From Acidiferrobacterales bacterium (lineage in GTDB: Bacteria > Pseudomonadota > Gammaproteobacteria > Acidiferrobacterales > Sulfurifustaceae): DNA of 8,282 nt. Made by a program: the position numbers and the translations under genes. Below, one piece after another: positions 1 through 5,073 of the stretch (its first letter is position 1; every line of letters starts with the position of its first letter). A model generated the notes under the pieces. That model was not told the origin of the DNA, searched no databases, and was given only the letters and a program-made list of their open reading frames with translations. The DNA lies in the NCBI GenBank assembly GCA_015492195.1, contig WGFP01000154.1, forward strand, positions 1 to 8,282, written 5' to 3'.

Positions 1-32
1 AGGCGTTTCCAACCTAGGTGCTCAATTTGCTT
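1..32 (-). ncRNA. Probable group I intron, 5' end, in tRNA-Leu(UAA)
   Basis: The 32 bases after exon 1 fit the start of the self-splicing group I intron found in tRNA-Leu(UAA) genes of cyanobacteria and plastids. They begin AAGCAAATTGAGC; the AATTGAGC part resembles what I recall of the Anabaena intron start. GAG (23-21) can form a three-base P1 with exon CUU, giving the expected U-G wobble at the splice site. Bases 15-1 can fold as a P2-like hairpin: AGG with CCT, one bulged T, T-G and G-C pairs, closed by a GAAA tetraloop (9-6). The catalytic core (P3-P8) and the 3' splice site lie outside the window, so the call rests on position, the short P1 and the P2 hairpin. Confidence 0.72.
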
Positions 33-67
33 AAGTCCCTTGCGTCTACCAATTTCGCCACCCGGGC
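33..67 (-). tRNA. leuZ: tRNA-Leu(UAA), 5' exon only (gene interrupted, runs off window)
   Basis: Read on the minus strand, the acceptor 5' strand GCCCGGG (67-61), TG, a D arm with GCG/CGC stem and an AAATTGGTAGA loop, then A and the anticodon 5' strand AGGGA followed by CTT (35-33) match the first 35 bases of bacterial tRNA-Leu(UAA), very close to E. coli leuZ. The expected continuation (AAAA, TCCCT, a long variable arm and the T arm) is absent: the next bases cannot pair with AGGGA. The break lies after U34 of the anticodon, the known insertion point of tRNA-Leu(UAA) group I introns. The 3' exon would lie beyond position 1. Its position after tRNA-Gly and tRNA-Cys matches glyW-cysT-leuZ. A broken gene or an integration junction remains possible because the 3' half is not visible. 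Confidence 0.85.
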
Positions 68-94
68 ATAACGGAGAGGCCTGTTGGCACCCCG

Positions 95-100
95 ATTATA
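95..100 (-). promoter_or_regulatory. Candidate -10 element upstream of tRNA-Leu
   Basis: The minus strand reads TATAAT, a perfect sigma70 -10 hexamer, in the 70-base spacer between tRNA-Cys and tRNA-Leu, followed by CGGGG. A start near 88-89 would leave a leader of about 20 bases before the tRNA. No good -35 is seen 16-18 bases upstream (TGCATC at 17), and there is no TGn extension, so this may be weak or accidental. Confidence 0.4.
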
Positions 101-137
101 GCGGTAAACCAAGTTTGGATGCAGGGCTGAGAGAAAT

Positions 138-211
138 TGGAGGCTGGGGTCGGAATCGAACCGGCGTACACGGATTTGCAGTCCGCTGCATGACCACTCT
201 GCCACCCAGCC
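138..211 (-). tRNA. cysT: tRNA-Cys(GCA)
   Basis: The minus strand folds into a complete 74-base tRNA. The acceptor strands are GGCTGGG (211-205) and CCCAGCC (147-141 region), with discriminator T and an encoded CCA (140-138). The D arm starts GCAGAGTGGTCATGC. The anticodon loop is CTGCAAA with anticodon GCA at 179-177, and the T arm contains GGTTCGATTCC. It is the second gene of a Gly-Cys-Leu tRNA cluster downstream of pgsA, the same order as glyW-cysT-leuZ in E. coli. A terminator-like hairpin with a T-tract ends one base before its 5' end, so its transcription depends on read-through or an unseen promoter. Confidence 0.97.
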
Positions 212-212
212 G

Positions 213-249
213 AAAATAAAAAGGGGAAAGACCATAATCAGCTTTCCCC
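213..249 (-). terminator. Intrinsic terminator-like hairpin between tRNA-Gly and tRNA-Cys
   Basis: On the minus strand GGGGAAAG (249-242) pairs perfectly with CTTTCCCC (230-223) across an 11-base loop, followed directly by TTTTTATTTT (222-213). Stem plus T-tract is the standard form of a Rho-independent terminator in the direction of tRNA transcription. It lies inside the tRNA cluster, so it may act as partial terminator, as attenuator, or only as a processing hairpin. Confidence 0.75.
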
Positions 250-257
250 GTGGTATA

Positions 258-333
258 TGGAGCGGGAAACGAGGCTCGAACTCGCGACCTCAACCTTGGC
301 AAGGTTGCGCTCTACCAACTGAGCTATTCCCGC
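258..333 (-). tRNA. glyW: tRNA-Gly(GCC)
   Basis: The minus strand gives a complete 76-base tRNA: acceptor GCGGGAA (333-327) pairing with TTCCCGC, D arm GCTCAGTTGGTAGAGC, anticodon arm AACCTTGCCAAGGTT with anticodon GCC at 300-298, T arm with GTTCGAACCTC, discriminator T and encoded CCA (260-258). It is the first gene of the cluster and follows a strong candidate promoter by about 55 leader bases. An efficient terminator-like structure starts nine bases after its 3' end, so it may be transcribed in excess of the two tRNAs behind it. Confidence 0.98.
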
Positions 334-354
334 AATATGTGCTTGCTCCCTCGC

Positions 355-382
355 CGCCAAAAGGCGAAATGCCGTAAGCGGC
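355..382 (-). other. tRNA leader with two small hairpins
   Basis: Between the tRNA promoter and tRNA-Gly the minus strand holds two short hairpins: GCCG-CTTA-CGGC (382-371) and CGCC-TTTT-GGCG (366-355). They are probably part of the 5' leader removed by RNase P or endonucleases. No T-tract follows, so they are not a terminator. No function can be shown from sequence. Confidence 0.4.
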
Positions 383-395
383 AAATGGGCGCCCT

Positions 396-423
396 ATTTT
401 AAGGGCGGTCCATACCCTGTCAA
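396..423 (-). promoter_or_regulatory. Sigma70-type promoter for the tRNA cluster
   Basis: The minus strand has TTGACA (423-418, consensus -35), a 16-base spacer and TAAAAT (401-396, five of six to the -10 consensus), about 30 bases after the pgsA stop. The bases after the -10, AGGGCGCCC, form a GC-rich discriminator, as is usual for stable-RNA promoters under stringent (ppGpp/DksA) control. The -10 is bracketed by a 6-base inverted repeat, CGCCCT / AGGGCG (402-407 and 390-395). Confidence 0.8.
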
Positions 424-449
424 GGTTGACCCGATTGGCCCTCTGTTCC

Positions 450-1040
450 TCACCTTTTCCGGGTGGGATGCACCAGATTCGGCCAGGCGGCCTTGAGATA
501 GATCGCCATGGACCAGAGCGTCAGGCCGGCGGCCAGGTACAGCAGTATCTCGCCGAACCGGAAAATCGGCAGGTCCCACAGCGGCTCGCGCCAGATAAGA
601 AAGGGAATGGCGATCATCTGGGCGATGGTTTTGATTTTCCCGATATAGGACACGGCCACGCGCGAACGCAAGCCCACTTCCGCCATCCATTCACGCAAGG
701 CCGAAACGGCAATCTCGCGGCCGAGGATAACAAGCACCACCACCGCAAACAGCCGGCCATCAAGGACGCGCGCATACACCTCCGTGTCCGCCAACAGCAT
801 CACCAACGCCGCGGCGATCATGAGCTTGTCGGCGACGGGATCCAGAAACGCGCCAAAGGGTGAAACCTGATTCAACCGGCGTGCGAGATAGCCGTCCAGC
901 CAGTCCGTGAGTGCCGCGATCACAAACAGGCCGGTGGCAAGGGCGTGCGCCCATGGATAAGGCAGGTAATACGCGATCACGAACAACGGGATCAGCATGA
1001 TCCGCAAAAACGTGAGCAGGTTTGGTATGCTGAATATCAT
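450..1040 (-). CDS. pgsA: CDP-diacylglycerol--glycerol-3-phosphate 3-phosphatidyltransferase
   Basis: PgsA joins CDP-diacylglycerol and glycerol-3-phosphate to phosphatidylglycerol phosphate, the committed step of phosphatidylglycerol and cardiolipin synthesis, in the inner membrane. The 196-residue protein carries the whole CDP-alcohol phosphotransferase motif at 46-71: D46, D49-G50, A53-R54, G63, D67 and D71, the aspartates that bind metal ions. It begins MIFSIPNLLTFLRI, the usual PgsA N-terminus, which supports the ATG start although no good Shine-Dalgarno is visible. Several hydrophobic stretches (about 8-28, 33-45, 72-85, 96-110, 150-180) fit a multi-pass membrane protein. Length is normal (E. 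coli PgsA is slightly shorter). It lies 15 bases after uvrC, an old gammaproteobacterial pairing, and before the tRNA cluster. Probably co-transcribed with uvrC. Confidence 0.96.
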   Translation of the reverse strand: MIFSIPNLLTFLRIMLIPLFVIAYYLPYPWAHALATGLFVIAALTDWLDGYLARRLNQVSPFGAFLDPVADKLMIAAALVMLLADTEVYARVLDGRLFAVVVLVILGREIAVSALREWMAEVGLRSRVAVSYIGKIKTIAQMIAIPFLIWREPLWDLPIFRFGEILLYLAAGLTLWSMAIYLKAAWPNLVHPTRKR

Positions 1041-1055
1041 CTTTTGAATAATCGA

Positions 1056-2894
1056 TCAGGTGTCTCGTTCATGAAAGACGTCGTAGACGCGACGTGCCAG
1101 CGTCGGGCTGATGCCGGGAACCCGGGCCAGGTCTTCAATACCGGCGCGCGCCACTTCCCGCAGTCCCCCCAGGTTCTTGAGCAGCGCCTGCCGCCGCCGG
1201 TCGCCGATCCCCGGAATCTTTTCCAGGGTCGAAGTCGTGCGCGCCCGCGCGCGCCGTTGCCGGTGGCCGGTAATGGCGAAACGGTGCGCTTCGTCCCTGA
1301 TCTGTTGAATAAGGTGCAAGGCGGGTGATGCGGCAGGCAGTATAGTGGGCCGGTTGGAGCCGGACAAGAACAGTTGTTCCCTGCCGGGGCGGCGCACACG
1401 TCCCTTGGCCACGCCGAGCAGGCGAACGCCTTCAATCTGTAATTCGTCAAGCACGGCCTTGGCCGCCGCCAACTGTCCCTTGCCGCCGTCTATGATAAGC
1501 AGATCCGGCAATCTGCCCTCCCCCGCCTTTGCCTTTTGGTAACGTCGCTCTAGCGCCTGGGTAAGCGCGGCGTAGTCGTCCCCGGCCTGAATGTTTTCGA
1601 TGTTGAAGCGTCGGTAGTCGGACTTGACGGGACCGTTTAAGTCAAACACCACGCATGCGGCCACGGTGGCCTCTCCCATGGTATGGCTGATGTCGAAACA
1701 TTCCACGCGCTCAGGGAGGCCGTCGAGGGAAAGCGCCTCACGCAATGCCTCGAACCGCTGCCGCAGGTTGGTTTTGCCTGCAAGCAGGCGGTGCAGCGCT
1801 TCCTTGGCATTGAGTTCCGTCATCTTCAGCCAATGTAACGGCGCGCCATGCCGCGCAGAACGAATCGAGACTTTGTTTCCGACTTGTCGGCTGAATATAT
1901 CTTCAAGCAATTTCTTTCCTTCAATCGACTGATTCAGATAAATGCGCGCAGGAATGGCTTTGTGGTCCGTGGCCGCTTTGCCAAGATAATACTGCGGCAG
2001 GAACGCCGCCAGTATTTCCTTCGGTTTGGTATTTATCCCGGTTTTTGAAAAGAAACTTTTACTTCCCAGGTTCAATCCTCCGCGTATGAAGGTCACCGCG
2101 ACGCAGGCCGTCTCGCCCTGTGTCGCCGCGGCCACGGCATCGGCGTCGCCGCCGACGCTGCTGATGTATTGTTTTTCCTGGACGCGCTTTAAGGAAGCGA
2201 TTCGGTCACGGTACTGCGCCGCCGCTTCGTATTCCTGCTTGGCGGATGCCCGCTCCATTCTATTGACCATTTCCCGGACAATCGCCTGGCTGCGCCCTGC
2301 GAGGAACATCAGCGCATGGCGCACATCCTGCTGATAGTGCTCGCGGTCAATCAGGCCGACGCACGGGGCCGAGCAGCGTTTTATCTGGTATTGCAGGCAG
2401 GGACGTGAACGGTTGCGGAAGAAACTGTCCTCGCACTGGCGCACCGGGAAGATTTTTTGCAGGAGTTTGAGGCTCTCGCGCACCGCCGTCGCCGACGGAT
2501 ACGGCCCGAAGTAACGCCCCTTTTCCCGCCTGGCGCCGCGGTGGAACGCCAGGCGCGGGAATTCCTGCGCATCCGAAACAAAGATATAAGGATAGCTTTT
2601 GTCGTCGCGCATGAGGATGTTGTACCGCGGTCGCAACGACTTGATCAGATTGTCTTCAAGCAGCAGCGCCTCGGTTTCCGTGTGCGTGACGGTGACATCG
2701 ACGGCCGCCACGGACTGCATCATGGAGTGAATCCGCGCGTTCGAGGCCTGTTTCCTGAAATAGCTTTGCACGCGTTTACGTAGGTTACGGGCCTTGCCGA
2801 CGTAGAGCACCTTGTTATCGGCATCCAGCAGGCGGTATATCCCCGGCGAGGTGGGCAGGTTCTGAATCAGATTTTTGCTATCCATCCGGGTCAT
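1056..2894 (-). CDS. uvrC: Excinuclease ABC subunit C (nucleotide excision repair)
   Basis: UvrC makes both incisions around bulky DNA lesions after UvrA and UvrB locate them. The 612-residue protein (E. coli 610) shows the full domain order. The GIY-YIG nuclease is at about 16-95 (GIY 18-20, YVG 31-33, RNLRKR), for the 3' cut. Cys154, Cys166, Cys174 and Cys178 match the iron-sulfur ligands reported for E. coli UvrC. The UvrB-binding UVR helix pair is at about 205-240. The RNase H-like nuclease for the 5' cut has D401 in DISH, D439/D440, D469 in IDGGKGQ and H537. Two helix-hairpin-helix motifs lie at about 555-608 (IPGIGDRRRQ and VPGISPTLAR). The ATG overlaps the TGA of the upstream glycosylase gene as ATGA; a second ATG three codons on is possible. 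Nothing looks damaged. Confidence 0.98.
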   Translation of the reverse strand: MTRMDSKNLIQNLPTSPGIYRLLDADNKVLYVGKARNLRKRVQSYFRKQASNARIHSMMQSVAAVDVTVTHTETEALLLEDNLIKSLRPRYNILMRDDKSYPYIFVSDAQEFPRLAFHRGARREKGRYFGPYPSATAVRESLKLLQKIFPVRQCEDSFFRNRSRPCLQYQIKRCSAPCVGLIDREHYQQDVRHALMFLAGRSQAIVREMVNRMERASAKQEYEAAAQYRDRIASLKRVQEKQYISSVGGDADAVAAATQGETACVAVTFIRGGLNLGSKSFFSKTGINTKPKEILAAFLPQYYLGKAATDHKAIPARIYLNQSIEGKKLLEDIFSRQVGNKVSIRSARHGAPLHWLKMTELNAKEALHRLLAGKTNLRQRFEALREALSLDGLPERVECFDISHTMGEATVAACVVFDLNGPVKSDYRRFNIENIQAGDDYAALTQALERRYQKAKAGEGRLPDLLIIDGGKGQLAAAKAVLDELQIEGVRLLGVAKGRVRRPGREQLFLSGSNRPTILPAASPALHLIQQIRDEAHRFAITGHRQRRARARTTSTLEKIPGIGDRRRQALLKNLGGLREVARAGIEDLARVPGISPTLARRVYDVFHERDT

Positions 2895-3520
2895 GGAAGC
2901 AGCGCCTTTGCCTTGCGGATCACGGCGGCAAACATCGACGGGGTCAGCCTCCCGGTTTGGGTGTTGTAACGGCTGCAGTGGTAGGAATCCAGGAGGTGCA
3001 GGCCGCCGGGCAGGCGGTGGCGACGGCCATGCCGGAAGGGGTAATCCGCTTGTTTTAATTTAAATGCCCGCAGCACCGCCCGGTGGGCCACGGTCCCCAA
3101 TGCCAGTACCACACTCCCCCGCGCCAGGCCCTGAAGCTCAGCCTCGAGGTAGGTATTGCAGCTGTTAACCTCGGCAAGCGTCGGTTTGTTTTTCGGAGGC
3201 AGGCATTTGACGGCATTGGTAATGCGGCAGTTCCGAAGGGCAAGGCCGTCGTCTCGCGCTACCGCATCGGAGTGGCTTGCGAATCCATGATCGTAGAGCG
3301 TTTGGTACAGCAGGATACCCGCGTGGTCGCCGGTAAACGGGCGGCCGGTGCGGTTGGCCCCGTGCATGCCGGGGGCAAGCCCGATAATCAACAGCCGGGC
3401 ATCCGGGTCGCCGAAGGGTGCGACCGGGGCAGCGTGGTAATCGGGGTGGCTGTCACGCACCTGGTCGAGATGGGTTGCCAGGCGCGGACATATCCTGCAA
3501 GCGGCATTGAATTCAGGCAT
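2891..3520 (-). CDS. Uracil-DNA glycosylase, family 5 (UDGb type)
   Basis: The protein (209 residues) removes uracil, and in characterised relatives also other deaminated bases, from DNA to start base excision repair. Motif 1 at 47-65, GLAPGMHGANRTGRPFTGD, and motif 2 at 181-193, H181-C-S-R-Y-N-T-Q-T-G-R-L-T, are the signature of family 5 (the Thermus thermophilus UDGb group) rather than family 4 or Ung. Cys8, Cys11, Cys106 and Cys121 are placed as the four iron-sulfur cluster ligands of the family 4/5 enzymes. As in UDGb, motif 1 lacks the Asp or Asn that other families use to activate water. The ATG at 3520 has GGAG five bases upstream. It overlaps the preceding gene by 8 bases and uvrC by 4 (ATGA), so the genes are very likely translated from one mRNA. 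The family is patchy in gammaproteobacteria. Confidence 0.92.
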   Translation of the reverse strand: MPEFNAACRICPRLATHLDQVRDSHPDYHAAPVAPFGDPDARLLIIGLAPGMHGANRTGRPFTGDHAGILLYQTLYDHGFASHSDAVARDDGLALRNCRITNAVKCLPPKNKPTLAEVNSCNTYLEAELQGLARGSVVLALGTVAHRAVLRAFKLKQADYPFRHGRRHRLPGGLHLLDSYHCSRYNTQTGRLTPSMFAAVIRKAKALLP

Positions 3521-4949
3521 GGATCTCCACGGGCTCGCTGGTTGTCTTGGCTAAGTCTATTCGCAGGAGCTGGTGAGCGTTGGTATTGGCGACCCACAAG
3601 ATGTCACCGCATACAGCAAGCCCCCCGGGTTCCGTCACGTTTTTGGACGCGAGAAAGCTATAAATTGATTTAGAATTAATATCCAATTTCTTGATTTTAT
3701 GATTATAAGTGTCTGCGATCCACAGGCAATGGCGCTTCGGGTCTGTGGCCACGCCGAGCGGATGTTGCAGCCGGGCGTCGCGGCCGACGCCGTCCCGGTC
3801 GCCGAATTCAAACAGTCCCATGCCTACCAGGGTAGTGACGGTTTGGTTATGCAGATCAATCCGGCGGATGGCGGAGGTTTCCGAATCCGCGACGTAGAGC
3901 TGGCCACGATCCACGGCCAATCCGGACGGCTGGGCGAAGGCCGCCGTGTGCGATTCCCCGTCTAAGATGTCCTCGCGGCCGGAACCGGCAAACACGCCGA
4001 GGGTATCGAGGGCCAGATCCAGGTACCAGATCTGATGCGGCCCGGCCATGGCGATCAAAAGCTGACCGTTATAAAAAGCAATATCCCATGGTGAGTTAAG
4101 CGATGTTCTTAAAGGATTTTCGAAGTATTTATCGGGGGATCTCCCCTGCTCGCCCGTGCCGGCGATGGTGCGGACGGTGTCGGTCGTCAGGTCGATGGCC
4201 CGCAGCGCGTGATTGCCGGTGTCGGCCACATACAGGGTCGTGCCCACGGCGACCAGCCCTTGGGGGTCGCGAAACCGCGCCTGTGAACCCCTGCCGTCGA
4301 TCAGCGCCGGTTCGCCGTCCCCGTATATTTTTGTAATTTTCCCGGAAAAATCGGTAATGAGCACCCGGTGGTGGCCGCTGTCGCTGATCGCCAGCCTGCT
4401 ATCAAAGCAGTGGACCTTCCCGGGAAACCTAAGTGTCGTTTCGGGCTCCGGCTGCAGGGCCGCAGGAAGTATCGCGCGTCGCAGCGTTCCGGCCCGTTCC
4501 CCTTCTTCGACCAGTTGTTGGATAAGCCGGTCCAGTTGTTGCCGGTTGCCCTCCCCCGACAGCATGGCCGCGACATAGCACTCGGGGTCAATGACTGCGA
4601 GCGACGGCCAGGCGCGCACGCCGTACTCACGCCACATGCGAAATTCCGGATCGTGGGCCACGGAATGGCGGATGTCGTAGCGGTTGATGGCCTTCTGCAC
4701 ATGTTCGCCCACCTTTTCGTTCGGGAACTTGGGGGAATGGAGACCGATCACGACCAGGCAATCGGGATATTTTTCTTCCAAGTAACGCAAGTCCGGCAGG
4801 ACATGCATGCAGTTAATGCAACAGTAGGTCCAGAAATCCAAAATCACGATTCGGCCCCGCACGTCCTTCATGCTGAGCGGCGAAGGCGTGTTAAACCATT
4901 CCAATTCCCCCGACAATTCCGGGGCGCTGACGCGCATCATGGGATTCAT
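3513..4949 (-). CDS. NHLRC2-like protein: thioredoxin-like domain plus NHL beta-propeller
   Basis: With ATG at 4949 the protein has 478 residues. Residues 13-155 form a thioredoxin/TlpA-like domain: ILDFWTYCCINCMHVLPDL with C43, C44 and C47, and a cis-proline candidate P115 in RAWPSLAVI. The CCINC signature is typical of NHLRC2-family proteins. From about 175 to 468 come NHL-type propeller blades (repeats such as LYVADTGNHALRAIDL, LYVADSETSAIRRIDL, LWIADTYNHKIKKLDI), expected to be a binding platform. There is no signal peptide or membrane segment, so it is probably cytoplasmic. The frame is open upstream to a TTG at 5039, but that would put the candidate promoter inside the gene, so I prefer 4949; ATGs at 4940 and 4937 are alternatives and no start has a clear Shine-Dalgarno. 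It overlaps the uracil-DNA glycosylase gene by 8 bases. Substrate and exact role are unknown. Confidence 0.88.
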   Translation of the reverse strand: MNPMMRVSAPELSGELEWFNTPSPLSMKDVRGRIVILDFWTYCCINCMHVLPDLRYLEEKYPDCLVVIGLHSPKFPNEKVGEHVQKAINRYDIRHSVAHDPEFRMWREYGVRAWPSLAVIDPECYVAAMLSGEGNRQQLDRLIQQLVEEGERAGTLRRAILPAALQPEPETTLRFPGKVHCFDSRLAISDSGHHRVLITDFSGKITKIYGDGEPALIDGRGSQARFRDPQGLVAVGTTLYVADTGNHALRAIDLTTDTVRTIAGTGEQGRSPDKYFENPLRTSLNSPWDIAFYNGQLLIAMAGPHQIWYLDLALDTLGVFAGSGREDILDGESHTAAFAQPSGLAVDRGQLYVADSETSAIRRIDLHNQTVTTLVGMGLFEFGDRDGVGRDARLQHPLGVATDPKRHCLWIADTYNHKIKKLDINSKSIYSFLASKNVTEPGGLAVCGDILWVANTNAHQLLRIDLAKTTSEPVEIHA

Positions 4950-4998
4950 GGAGGGGCTCAATGGACAAAAGTCGGCAGCGGTTTGGAAAACATGCGTT

Positions 4999-5026
4999 AT
5001 CCTAACCGACCGTCGGCTTGTTGCAA
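4999..5026 (-). promoter_or_regulatory. Candidate promoter of the Trx-NHL / UDG / uvrC / pgsA cluster
   Basis: The minus strand has TTGCAA (5026-5021, four of six to -35), a 16-base spacer and TAGGAT (5004-4999, four of six to -10). Transcription would start near 4991, leaving about 42 leader bases. An 11-base palindrome, CCGAC-G-GTCGG (5016-5006), fills most of the spacer and could be an operator. Prediction by eye only. Confidence 0.45.
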
Positions 5027-5039
5027 CAGGATGAAGCAA

Positions 5040-5067
5040 GACACACAGAAAGTGGGTTTTGTGCGTC
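5040..5067 (-). terminator. Weak hairpin after speD, possible terminator
   Basis: The minus-strand RNA can pair GACGCACA (5067-5060) with TGTGTGTC (5047-5040), eight pairs including one G-U, across a 12-base loop, six bases after the speD stop codon. The tail TTGCTTC is only partly T-rich, so termination would be leaky at best. Confidence 0.3.
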
Positions 5068-5073
5068 GAGGGG

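Noticed and set aside
1..67. Mobile-element attachment site or integration junction in tRNA-Leu
   Set aside because: Integrases usually use the 3' half of a tRNA and restore it. Here the break is exactly after U34 and the following bases look like a group I intron start. It cannot be fully excluded without the sequence to the left.
14..235. Minus-strand open frame across the tRNA genes
   Set aside because: It is a chance reading of tRNA-Cys, the spacer and tRNA-Leu; the RNA folds explain the conserved sequence.
371..407. Terminator for pgsA in the pgsA-tRNA spacer
   Set aside because: The short stems there (including CGCCCT/AGGGCG) are not followed by a T-tract on the minus strand, and the same bases make a good promoter.
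3083..3673. Plus-strand open frame of 196 codons
   Set aside because: It is antisense to the uracil-DNA glycosylase and the end of the Trx-NHL gene, with no motif or ribosome binding site.
5014..5026. TTG at 5039 as start of the Trx-NHL protein
   Set aside because: It would add 30 residues without similarity to the domain, has no Shine-Dalgarno, and would put the candidate promoter inside the gene.
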